Assembly (NCBI GenBank): GCA_025356735.1 | Contig: JANXRT010000319.1 | Span: 1-13,915, forward strand | From: Acetobacteraceae bacterium | Lineage (GTDB): Bacteria; Pseudomonadota; Alphaproteobacteria; Acetobacterales; Acetobacteraceae | Length of the DNA: 13,915 nucleotides | Direction: 5' to 3' | In this document: positions 1 through 6,497 of the stretch, piece after piece | How positions within the stretch are numbered: position 1 is the stretch's first letter | Layout of the letters: the number at the start of each line of letters is the position of its first letter | Notes under the pieces: generated by a model | Seen by the model: the letters and a program-made list of their open reading frames with translations, nothing else | The model's database searches: none | What the model was told of the DNA's origin: nothing | Made by a program: the position numbers and the translations under genes

Positions 1-1028
1 CCGACCGCGCCGGAGTAGGCCGCGCGATGCCGTTCGGGGGCGAGGTCCAGCAGGATCGCGCCAAACGGCGCCAGCCCGCCATAGATGAAGAACGCCGCGG
101 CGGAAAGGCCGGCCAGAGACAGGGTTAGGGTGTCGGCGGCGTAGGCGACATAGAGCGCGATGCCGGCGCACAGATAGGCAACGACGAGGAGTTGCGGGCG
201 GAAGCGATAGAGCATGCCGCTGCCGAGCCAGCCGGCCAGCAGCAATCCGACCAGGGCAAACACGTAGGGGATGCCACCCAGCAGCCCGATCGATTTGACG
301 TCGATGTGGTGCTCCAGCGCCAGGTAGCTCGGCATCCAGCTGAGATAGCCCCAATAGCCGATGTTGAAGGCGAAGTAGGCAAGCGAAATCAGCCACAGGC
401 TGGGCTGGCGCAGGACCTGGCCGAAGGACGCGGGCTCGCAGGAACGGATCTCGCTCGCTTGGGTCGGGACTGCACGTTCCGGCGGAATGAGCCTGTAGTT
501 CACGACGGCCGCGATCAGGGCCGGGATCGTCATCAGGAAGAACACGGCTTGCCAACCGAAGGCGCCCAGGATCAGGCTGACCACCGGCCCGGCGAAGGCC
601 GGCCCGACGGCGAACGCGGTTGCCCAAAGCGACACCGCCCGGGCGCGCTCCTGCGAGCTGAAGTGGTCTCCGATCACCTTGTAGCACGAGGCGTTCGAGA
701 GCCCTTCGGCAAGGCCGAAGCAGACGCGCACCGCAACCAGTCCGGCCAGGGTGGCGACCAGCCCGGTCGCACCGGTGAACAGGGCCCAGAACAGCGGCGC
801 GATCACCAGGATCCGTCGCGCACCGAAGCGGTCCGCCAGCAGCCCACCCGGGATTTGCGAAAGGAAGTAGCCAAGCCCGAAGGAGGACAGCACGACGCCG
901 AACGTGCCAGCGTCCATGGACAACGACTTCATCATCGATGGCGCGGCAAAGCTGATGGCGACGCGATCGAGGTAGTTGGTGACCTGGAAGAGCCAGACGG
1001 CCGCGACGATTTTCGTTCGTGTGTCCAC
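1..1028 (-). CDS. MFS transporter, anion/carboxylate symporter type (3' end beyond window)
   Basis: Inner-membrane secondary transporter of the major facilitator superfamily. About 342 residues are present and the C-terminus lies beyond the left edge. Visible are the N-terminal NYLDRVAISFAAP stretch (residues 18-30), typical of the anion:cation symporter (ACS) family, and the MFS loop 2-3 signature GGLLADRFGARR (residues 61-72), between repeated hydrophobic helices. The GTG start is chosen because GGGGGAGGAA lies five bases upstream and the hydrophobic frame opens there. A nearby upstream ATG is in a different frame. The gene is divergent from a LysR regulator and shares an operator-like motif with the lyase/LeuCD operon, so import of that operon's dicarboxylate substrate is the likely role (inference). 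ACS members carry organic acids such as tartrate, galactarate or phthalate, and specificity is not readable here. Confidence 0.9.
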   Translation of the reverse strand, partial: MDTRTKIVAAVWLFQVTNYLDRVAISFAAPSMMKSLSMDAGTFGVVLSSFGLGYFLSQIPGGLLADRFGARRILVIAPLFWALFTGATGLVATLAGLVAVRVCFGLAEGLSNASCYKVIGDHFSSQERARAVSLWATAFAVGPAFAGPVVSLILGAFGWQAVFFLMTIPALIAAVVNYRLIPPERAVPTQASEIRSCEPASFGQVLRQPSLWLISLAYFAFNIGYWGYLSWMPSYLALEHHIDVKSIGLLGGIPYVFALVGLLLAGWLGSGMLYRFRPQLLVVAYLCAGIALYVAYAADTLTLSLAGLSAAAFFIYGGLAPFGAILLDLAPERHRAAYSGAV

Positions 1029-1048
1029 AGCAGTTCCTCCCCCGCTGA
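1012..1048 (-). promoter_or_regulatory. Strong ribosome binding site deciding a GTG start
   Basis: Reading the minus strand, a GGGGGAGGAA Shine-Dalgarno run is followed by five bases and then GTG at 1028-1026. The only nearby ATG (about 1049) is out of frame with the transporter, so GTG is the start best supported by the sequence. Confidence 0.7.
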
Positions 1049-1096
1049 CATGCGCGGCGCGTGATTACCCGGCAATATTCTTCGCGAGCGTTCCGC

Positions 1097-1110
1097 GGTC
1101 CAATATATTG
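1097..1110. promoter_or_regulatory. Candidate operator GGTCCAATATATTG, copy 1
   Basis: The sequence GGTC is followed by the perfect 10-bp palindrome CAATATATTG, about 75 bp upstream of the MFS start and 33 bp upstream of the LysR start. The same 14-mer with one change occurs at 5083-5096, upstream of the lyase/LeuCD operon, in the same orientation relative to the minus-strand genes. The adjacent LysR protein is the obvious candidate binder, though an AT-rich perfect palindrome could also serve a GntR-type regulator or contribute a -10 element. Binding is inferred. Confidence 0.5.
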
Positions 1111-1120
1111 ATGAAGGCCT

Positions 1121-1143
1121 TCCGATATGCAAAACCTATCGGA
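1121..1143. promoter_or_regulatory. LysR-type box (T-N11-A dyad) at the regulator start
   Basis: Perfect 7-bp arms TCCGATA and TATCGGA are separated by 9 bases. The inner T1126 and A1138 satisfy the T-N11-A LysR-type box. The right arm ends on the A of the LysR ATG. In LysR systems such a dyad in the divergent intergenic region is the usual site for autorepression and for activation of the divergent gene. Confidence 0.55.
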
Positions 1144-2072
1144 TGGAACTAAGGCATCTACGATACTTCTGCATGGTCGCCGAGGAAGGGCACGTCACGC
1201 GCGCCGCCGAGCGCCTGCGCGTGGCCCAGCCGGCGCTGACCCAGCAGATCAAAGCGCTGGAGGCGGAGCTGCGGACGCCTTTGTTGCGCCGGGTCGGGCG
1301 TGGGATCGAGTTGACGGAGGCCGGGCTCGTATTCTGGCGGGAAGCGCAGGCGATCCTGGATCGGGTCCGCGCCGCCTGCCTGATCGCGCAGCAAACCGCC
1401 CGCGGCCTGGCCGGGCGGCTCGCCATCGGGCTGACCGAAACCGCGTCGTTCGCGGCCCCGGTAACCGCCGTGTTGAAGCAGGCGCGGGAACGCTGGCCGC
1501 AGGTCGAGTTCAGCCTGGTCCAGGCGCGGTCGAACGACCTCGTGCCGGCCTTGGTCGAACGCCGGATCGACATCGCGTTCATGCGCTCGCCGGCGCCGGA
1601 CACCACCGCGCTGCACTCGCAGACATTCCTGAGCGAAGGCCTGGTTGTCGTCGCTCCCGACACGCACCCGCTCGCGGCGCAGCGTTCCATCGACCTGGCG
1701 GCGCTGGACGGCCAGCCGATCGTCCTGCCGCGTGGGCGGTCGGGCGATGCCACCTTGCGAACCCAGCTCGTCGCCGCTTTCGCAGCCGCGGGGTGCGAGC
1801 TGCGCGTGGTGCAGGAGACACCCGAATACCTCATGGCGATCAACCTGGCGGCGGCCGGCATCGGCATCGCACTGGTCCCTGCCGTTCTGGGCGGCCTGCG
1901 CCGGGACGGGGTGGTCTATCGCTCGCTGCGATGTACGCCGCCTTTGCTCACCGAGATCATCGTTGTCAGCCGCGCTGGCGATCCCGCCCCGGCAGTCGCC
2001 AACTTCATGGCCCTTGCCGCCGAACTGGCGCCCCGGTCCTTACAGCGACTGCGGCCCAGCAAGCCCGCCTGA
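1143..2072 (+). CDS. LysR-family transcriptional regulator
   Basis: A cytoplasmic DNA-binding regulator of 309 residues, the normal length for the family. The first ~60 residues are the winged helix-turn-helix, with MELRHLRYFCMVAEEGHVTRAA and QPALTQQIKALE, followed by the linker helix. The rest is the two-lobed periplasmic-binding-like effector domain, with the HPLA segment and the usual AAGIGIALVPA stretch near the end. It is transcribed away from the MFS gene and toward the hydro-lyase operon, ending inside the LeuD-like reading frame. Its own start overlaps a perfect dyad, suggesting autoregulation. It most likely senses the carboxylate, or a pathway intermediate, handled by its neighbours. 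No strong Shine-Dalgarno precedes the ATG, so the start rests on family alignment. Confidence 0.93.
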   Translation: MELRHLRYFCMVAEEGHVTRAAERLRVAQPALTQQIKALEAELRTPLLRRVGRGIELTEAGLVFWREAQAILDRVRAACLIAQQTARGLAGRLAIGLTETASFAAPVTAVLKQARERWPQVEFSLVQARSNDLVPALVERRIDIAFMRSPAPDTTALHSQTFLSEGLVVVAPDTHPLAAQRSIDLAALDGQPIVLPRGRSGDATLRTQLVAAFAAAGCELRVVQETPEYLMAINLAAAGIGIALVPAVLGGLRRDGVVYRSLRCTPPLLTEIIVVSRAGDPAPAVANFMALAAELAPRSLQRLRPSKPA

Positions 2073-2690
2073 CCGGAGCCAGGGCTCGGCGCCAACCAGC
2101 GCCTCGCGTCGGCGATCAATGTCGGGCTGCAGCGCCCCCAGCATGTCGTCTTCCGTGCGGCCTGACATCAGCAGGGCGCCGTAGAAGGGGTCGAGCTGGA
2201 ATTTCATTTCGGTGCCGTGCTCGCCGTGGCGCAGCGTTCCGCTTTCGAGATCGACGAAGACGCCGGTCTGCGGATCGCGGCCGATGTTGGCCGCCAGCCG
2301 CTCGGCATCGTCGCGCGAGATCGCCAGTGGCGCCAAGCCGTTGATGATGCAGTTGCGCTTGAAGGTTTCGTTGAAGCTGATCGCCAGGACAACCTTGAAG
2401 CCATAGTCGCGCAGCGCCCAGGCGGCGCTCTCGCGGGAGCTGCCGCAGCCGAAGTTGCCGCCGGAGACGATGATTTCGGCCCGGTCGTAGGGCGCCTGGT
2501 TGAGGATGAAGCCGGGATCGGGCGTATGGCCGGCGCCATCCAGGTAGCGCCGGCCGGCGAACAGGCCGTCGCCCCAGCCGCTCATCGAGGACCGCGTATT
2601 CTCCGAAACGGGAATGAGCTCGTCGGTGTCGAGGTTGTCGCGCAGCAGCGGCAGGGCGACGGCGTGCAGCCGGGTGATCGGGTTGGGCAT
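2040..2690 (-). CDS. LeuD-like hydro-lyase (aconitase superfamily) small subunit
   Basis: Swivelling-domain subunit of a two-subunit [4Fe-4S] hydro-lyase, 216 residues, close to the normal LeuD length. Seen: NLDTDELIP (residues 19-27), the family hallmark NFGCGSSRE (79-87), and a ...NGLAPLAIS segment (117-125). The loop after NLDTDELIP reads VSENTRSSMSG, where isopropylmalate isomerases usually carry a hydrophobic FL/YL-type recognition pair, and HAPWAL is replaced by SAAWAL. This argues for a substrate other than isopropylmalate. The ATG at 2690 lies one base after the LeuC-like stop, so translation is coupled. The gene ends with TAA 33 bp inside the convergent LysR gene. It may instead be annotated 3-isopropylmalate dehydratase, 2,3-dimethylmalate dehydratase or maleate/citraconate hydratase small subunit. 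Confidence 0.9.
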   Translation of the reverse strand: MPNPITRLHAVALPLLRDNLDTDELIPVSENTRSSMSGWGDGLFAGRRYLDGAGHTPDPGFILNQAPYDRAEIIVSGGNFGCGSSRESAAWALRDYGFKVVLAISFNETFKRNCIINGLAPLAISRDDAERLAANIGRDPQTGVFVDLESGTLRHGEHGTEMKFQLDPFYGALLMSGRTEDDMLGALQPDIDRRREALVGAEPWLRSGGLAGPQSL

Positions 2691-2691
2691 G

Positions 2692-4107
2692 TCAGATCGC
2701 TCCCGCCAGTGAACGCGGATCGGTGATGCGCCCGGTGATCGCCGAGGCGGCGACGGTCGCCGGGCTGGCGAGGTGGGTCCGGGTGCCGGGACCCTGGCGG
2801 TTCTCGAAGTTGCGGTTGGTCGAGCTGATGACGCGCAGGTCGGCCCAGATCGGCCCCTCCCGCCCGGCACAGTTGGAGCAGCCGGCTTTGCGCCATTCGA
2901 AGCCAGCCGCCTTGAACACGGCGTCGAGCCCCTCCGTCTCGGCCTGCGCGCGGATCTTCATCGACCCGGGCGTGCACATCGCGCGCACTCCGGCGGCGAC
3001 CTTGCGCCCTTTCAGGATCGCGGCGGCGGCGCGCAGGTCCGACAACCGTGCGTTGGTGCAGGAGCCGATGAACGCGGCGTCGATCGGCACCGAGGCCAGC
3101 TTCTGGTCCGGCTGCAGGCGCATATAGCGGAGTGCCCTTTCCGCCCCCGCCTGCGTTCCGGCATCGCCGGCGGCGACCGGGTCAGGCACCGACCCGTCCA
3201 CGCCGACGGTGTGCTGCGGCGTTGTGCCCCAGGAGACCTGCGGCACTAGGCTGCCGACATCCAGCGCGATCTCACGATCGAACGTGGCACCGGGGTCGGT
3301 GCCCAGGCCGCGCCAGGACAGGATGGCGGCCTCGATCATCTCCGGCGACGCCGGCACGGTGCGGCGCAGATAGTCGAACGTGGTGTCGTCCGGGGCGATC
3401 AGCGCATAGCGCGTGCCCATCTCGGCGGCCATGTTGCACAAGGTCATGCGCGCCTCCATCGACAGGGACTCGACCAGCGGCCCGGCGAACTCGATGACAT
3501 AGCCGAGCGCCAGCCGGACGCCGTGCTCGGCCAGCAGGCGCAGCGCGACATCCTTGCTGAACACCTGCGGCCCAAGCTGGCCGGTCAGGGTGATCCGCAT
3601 TGTCTTGGGCCGTTGCACGATCAGGGCGCTGCGCCGCAGCACGGTCGCGACCTCGGTCGAGCCGACGGCGAAGGCCAGCGCGCCGAACGCGCCGACGGTG
3701 CAGGTGTGGCTGTCGCCGCAGACATGCGTCGTGCCCGGCAGGATGAAGCCCTGCTCGGGTCCTGCGACATGGACAATGCCGTGCGCCTCGTCGTCGGGCG
3801 GGGCGTAGCGGTAGCCGAAGATCCGGCAGCTCTGCTCGAGCGAGGCGATCATCGCGCTGCCGCCGGGGCTAAGGCTGTCATGCGGGCCGCGGTCGGGTGC
3901 GGTGCTCATGGCGTGGTCGGCGACGGCGAAGATTTGATCGGAGCGCAGGTGCGGCCTTTCGCCCGATGTCTCCATGTCGCGCAGCGCGTAGCCGCCGCTG
4001 AGCTCGTGCAGGGTCATGCGGTCGATCACCAGGGCGGCGCGGCCGCCAGGCAGCTCGCCGACCTGATGCGCGGACCATATCTTCTCAAACAGTGTGGTGC
4101 CGCTCAT
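2692..4107 (-). CDS. LeuC-like hydro-lyase (aconitase superfamily) large subunit
   Basis: The [4Fe-4S] catalytic subunit, 471 residues, full length. Motifs in order: GPEQGFILPG (116-125), CGDSHTCTVGAFGALAF (130-146), MTLCNMAAEMG (221-231), FIGSCTNARLSDLRAAA (346-362), the AGCSNC cluster motif and STNRNFENRQG (429-439). Cys350, Cys410 and Cys413 are the expected cluster ligands. The family dehydrates or hydrates hydroxy-dicarboxylates through an unsaturated intermediate. Compared with E. coli LeuC the cluster motif continues as AGREGP instead of a Met-rich stretch. The ATG overlaps the lyase stop in an ATGA arrangement, and the LeuD-like gene follows after one base. The neighbouring C-C lyase and transporter favour a catabolic hydratase role, for example on a methylated or branched C4-C6 diacid. 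The substrate is inferred. Confidence 0.92.
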   Translation of the reverse strand: MSGTTLFEKIWSAHQVGELPGGRAALVIDRMTLHELSGGYALRDMETSGERPHLRSDQIFAVADHAMSTAPDRGPHDSLSPGGSAMIASLEQSCRIFGYRYAPPDDEAHGIVHVAGPEQGFILPGTTHVCGDSHTCTVGAFGALAFAVGSTEVATVLRRSALIVQRPKTMRITLTGQLGPQVFSKDVALRLLAEHGVRLALGYVIEFAGPLVESLSMEARMTLCNMAAEMGTRYALIAPDDTTFDYLRRTVPASPEMIEAAILSWRGLGTDPGATFDREIALDVGSLVPQVSWGTTPQHTVGVDGSVPDPVAAGDAGTQAGAERALRYMRLQPDQKLASVPIDAAFIGSCTNARLSDLRAAAAILKGRKVAAGVRAMCTPGSMKIRAQAETEGLDAVFKAAGFEWRKAGCSNCAGREGPIWADLRVISSTNRNFENRQGPGTRTHLASPATVAASAITGRITDPRSLAGAI

Positions 4108-4973
4108 GACGCGAACGCCTGCTCGCGCGCCCGTTCGGCGGCAAGCCCGACGACGGCGGTGAGATCGGCGGCCGACATCAGCTCGTGCTCGATCTTTAGC
4201 AGGTCACCGTCGGCGGCCAGCGCCGCCAGGGCCCGGCGCATCGCGGCACCGGCGCTGGACAGGGTGACGCCGGGGTACGACACCCGCCCCACGCCAATCT
4301 CGCGCAGCTCGGCCAGGTTGACCGATGGCGTCCTGCTGCCGGGCGCACCGACCATGCTGATGCTGACCGGGCCTCGCACGCCGCGGACGATGGTTTCGAT
4401 GTCCTCGCGGGTGCCGGGCGCTTCGACAAATATCAGCGTGGCGCCGGCCTCGAGGTAGGCGTTGGCCCGGGCTATGGCCGCCTCGACGCCGTCGGTGGCA
4501 ATGGCGTCGGTGCGGGCGTTGATGACGAAATACGGGTCCCGCCGGGCGGCCACCGCGGCGCGCACCTTCTGCACCATCTCCTCGGCCGAAATCACCGACT
4601 TGTCGTTCATGTGGCCGCAGCGCTTGGGGAAGGTCTGGTCCTCGATGTTGATGCCGGCCGCGCCGGCCGCTTCCATCAGGCGTATCGTGTGAAAGGTGCT
4701 GAGCGCGTTGCCGAACCCGGTATCGCCGTCCGCCATGACCGGGATATCGACCGCGTTGGCGATCGACTGCACCGCGTTGATCTGGTCGCGCATCGACAGG
4801 ATACCGACATCTGGCAGGCCAAGCGCCGCCGCCGCCACGCCGAAGCCACTGATCTGGCAGGCCTGGAAGCCGGCCTGTTCGACGAGCCGGGCGCTGAACG
4901 CGTCATAAACGCCGGGTACCGGCAGGGCGGTGCGGGCCTGGATCAGATCGTTCAGGATCTTGCATCTGGACAT
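4104..4973 (-). CDS. Isocitrate lyase/PEP mutase-family C-C lyase (2,3-dimethylmalate or methylisocitrate lyase-like)
   Basis: A TIM-barrel, Mg-dependent lyase of 289 residues, the usual length for short PrpB/Dml-type members. Seen: GVYDAFSARL (21-30), SGFGVA (42-47), the metal-binding ADGDTGFGN (81-89), IEDQTFPKRCGH (110-121) with catalytic Cys119, NARTDA (152-157) and VEAP (183-186). The KRCGH cysteine marks a true C-C bond lyase and excludes phosphonopyruvate-type members, which lack it. Family reactions release pyruvate, succinate, glyoxylate, propionate or oxalate from 2-hydroxy diacids. It is first in an operon with the LeuCD-like subunits, matching the order of logic in the dimethylmalate pathway (hydratase then lyase). 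A weak GGGAG-type Shine-Dalgarno precedes the ATG. Alternatives are methylisocitrate lyase or oxaloacetate hydrolase. Confidence 0.9.
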   Translation of the reverse strand: MSRCKILNDLIQARTALPVPGVYDAFSARLVEQAGFQACQISGFGVAAAALGLPDVGILSMRDQINAVQSIANAVDIPVMADGDTGFGNALSTFHTIRLMEAAGAAGINIEDQTFPKRCGHMNDKSVISAEEMVQKVRAAVAARRDPYFVINARTDAIATDGVEAAIARANAYLEAGATLIFVEAPGTREDIETIVRGVRGPVSISMVGAPGSRTPSVNLAELREIGVGRVSYPGVTLSSAGAAMRRALAALAADGDLLKIEHELMSAADLTAVVGLAAERAREQAFAS

Positions 4974-5055
4974 CGGCGCTCCCCTCGGATTGACCCGCCG
5001 GGTTCATGGACCCATGGGCTTCGTTCGGCAGTGCCGGCGCGAGTAACGGCACAGG

Positions 5056-5072
5056 AGCGGTCCTAAGCGGTC
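5056..5072. repeat. Tandem AGCGGTC direct repeat upstream of the lyase operon
   Basis: AGCGGTC occurs at 5056-5062 and 5066-5072, exactly 10 bp apart (one helical turn). GGTC recurs at 5083, and GCGGTC also starts the copy-1 operator candidate at 1095. The position in the operon leader suggests additional half-sites for the same regulator, but short motifs of this kind can arise by chance. Confidence 0.3.
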
Positions 5073-5082
5073 AGAAACTGTT

Positions 5083-5096
5083 GGTCTAATATATTG
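5083..5096. promoter_or_regulatory. Candidate operator GGTCTAATATATTG, copy 2
   Basis: Thirteen of fourteen bases match the site at 1097-1110, lying about 118 bp upstream of the lyase start. The AT-rich core stands out from surrounding GC-rich DNA, and outer bases (GGTC to the left, GCC about 15 bases to the right) are also shared between the two copies. This would let one regulator control both the transporter and the lyase/LeuCD operon. Confidence 0.5.
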
Positions 5097-5184
5097 TTTG
5101 GCGCCTAAAGATTGGTTTTCCTTATAGATCAAATACCTAAAACGGCGTTGTGCGACCCGACACGACGGCGCGCCCGTCCCCAGG

Positions 5185-6177
5185 TCAGAACACGGCATGG
5201 TCTCCTCGCTCGGGCACTGTGTCGCCATCGACGAGCTTTCTGTAGAAATCGAACAGGGTCTCGGCCCCGGTCGATGGCGTGGCGGCAGCGTCGTAGCGTC
5301 CCGTCGCTGGGTTCAGCACCAGCATCGACTCCGTGGCGTAGTAGCGGCCGATGCGCGCCAATTCGGCCTTGTCCGAGAGGGACGGCGCGAAGCGGGCAGC
5401 GCCGCTCAACGCGCCGACGACGCCGTCCAGCAGCGCCACCGGTACGTGGCGGAAGCGAGGCGCGCGCCCCAGCAGGGCGAACAGGGCCTCGCCCTGCTGG
5501 CGCGGAGTGATTGCCTCGCCGGGGCCGCCGATTGGCAGAACGCGGTTCCAGCGGCGAGTGTCCTGCAGGCAGTCGGCGAGGTAATCGGCGAGATCGTCGT
5601 CGCTGATCGGCTTGCAGGCTGTCAGCCTACCGTCTTCGAACACCAGAAAGGGCTTGCCACGCTTCACCCGCTCGACCTGCCCGGACAGGGATTTGAAGAA
5701 CGCCGTTGGCCGAACGATAGAGTACGTCAGATCGCCTTCGATCAGCGCCACCTCGAACGCCAGCTTGGCGTGTTGGAACGCGAGCAAGGGCTTCTGCACG
5801 CAGATCGCCGAGAGAAGGACGAAGTGGCCGACACAGGCACGTCGCGCCGCCGCGAGCACATCGACATGGGCCTGATGATCGATGGCCCACGCGTCCCGAG
5901 GCGCGCCGGTGCGCGAAGCCATGCAGGACACTACGGCGTCGAAACGCTCGCCACGAAAACCGTCACGGGCGATGCTGACGGGATCGCACACATCGACGAG
6001 GCGGATCTCGGTGCCATCCACGGTCAGCGCGCCATCCGGGCGGGGCCGGACGAAGCACACGACGTCATGCCCGCGCCGCATCAGCGCGCGCAGCGTCGCG
6101 CGACCGATGGTGCCCGTGGCACCGAGGAGACAGACGCGGATCGGAGGGCGGGGGCGAGGGGCGCGATCGACGGTCAT
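5185..6177 (-). CDS. bciA: Divinyl chlorophyllide a 8-vinyl-reductase, BciA type
   Basis: An NAD(P)H-dependent reductase that converts the 8-vinyl group of divinyl (proto)chlorophyllide to ethyl during bacteriochlorophyll synthesis. It has 330 residues, a normal length. A Rossmann motif GATGTIG lies at 19-25. BciA/DVR-type stretches follow: SCMASRTGAPRDAWAID (84-100), SAICVQKPLLAFQHAKLA (123-140), RPTAFFKSLSGQVERV (156-171), ACKPISDDDL (187-196), LPIGGPG (214-220) and the terminal ERGDHAVF. The ATG at 6177 is preferred because AGGAG precedes it, although an in-frame GTG at 6228 would add 17 residues. It stands alone here, with no other bch, puf or crt gene in view, and is divergent from a small membrane protein. 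Identification rests on recalled family sequence and is strong. Confidence 0.9.
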   Translation of the reverse strand: MTVDRAPRPRPPIRVCLLGATGTIGRATLRALMRRGHDVVCFVRPRPDGALTVDGTEIRLVDVCDPVSIARDGFRGERFDAVVSCMASRTGAPRDAWAIDHQAHVDVLAAARRACVGHFVLLSAICVQKPLLAFQHAKLAFEVALIEGDLTYSIVRPTAFFKSLSGQVERVKRGKPFLVFEDGRLTACKPISDDDLADYLADCLQDTRRWNRVLPIGGPGEAITPRQQGEALFALLGRAPRFRHVPVALLDGVVGALSGAARFAPSLSDKAELARIGRYYATESMLVLNPATGRYDAAATPSTGAETLFDFYRKLVDGDTVPERGDHAVF

Positions 6178-6497
6178 GTTCTCCTGGTTCGAGGCTGACC
6201 TGTGCTCAACGACATCTTCGTAACGCACGCCGGGAGCCCGATTTCCAGAACGATGAGACCACCATCAGGAATATAAAGAAATGTCCGTTGCAGTGTATAT
6301 CTCGCCCCATTGCGGGCCGGCTGCTTCCGACCAGGATCAGCTATTGAGTTATGGTCGAAAGTCCAATCCCGAACACGCGAACGCTGGCTGAAAAGATCGC
6401 AGGACCCCTCATATGAGGCGAAGGCCGATATGCGGCGGCGGCTTTGTTCACGAGAGCCGCTGACAACGTAAGCTTCGCACAGTCGAAGGAGGCGCCC
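6178..6497. other. 320-bp divergent intergenic region with a 12-bp palindrome
   Basis: This gap separates bciA from the divergent membrane protein and should hold both promoters. The clearest element is the perfect palindrome CCTCATATGAGG at 6407-6418, about 80 bp before the membrane-protein start. A search by eye for the PpsR/CrtJ photosynthesis-repressor consensus TGT-N12-ACA found no convincing copy. No coding frame with family resemblance was seen. Confidence 0.5.
6407..6418. promoter_or_regulatory. Perfect 12-bp palindrome CCTCATATGAGG
   Basis: Self-complementary over 12 bases, between the divergent bciA and membrane-protein genes. It is a plausible dimeric-regulator site, but no binder can be named. 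Confidence 0.3.

Noticed and set aside
192..1064. Long open frame on the plus strand opposite the transporter
   Set aside because: Composition is Gln/Arg/Gly/Asp-rich with no domain; the minus strand encodes a clear MFS protein. It is a GC-rich shadow.
1127..2344. 405-codon plus-strand frame overlapping LysR and beyond
   Set aside because: Arg/Ala/Pro-rich translation with no family features; LysR in another frame is unmistakable.
3523..4458. 311-codon plus-strand frame opposite the LeuC-like and lyase genes
   Set aside because: Antisense to two well-supported enzymes, low-complexity translation, no ribosome site noticed.
5197..6198. 333-codon plus-strand frame opposite bciA
   Set aside because: Mirror of bciA in GC-rich codon usage; no recognisable motif.
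6178..6497. PpsR/CrtJ-type TGT-N12-ACA sites near bciA
   Set aside because: Checked by eye; candidate TGT and ACA triplets do not have the 12-base spacing.
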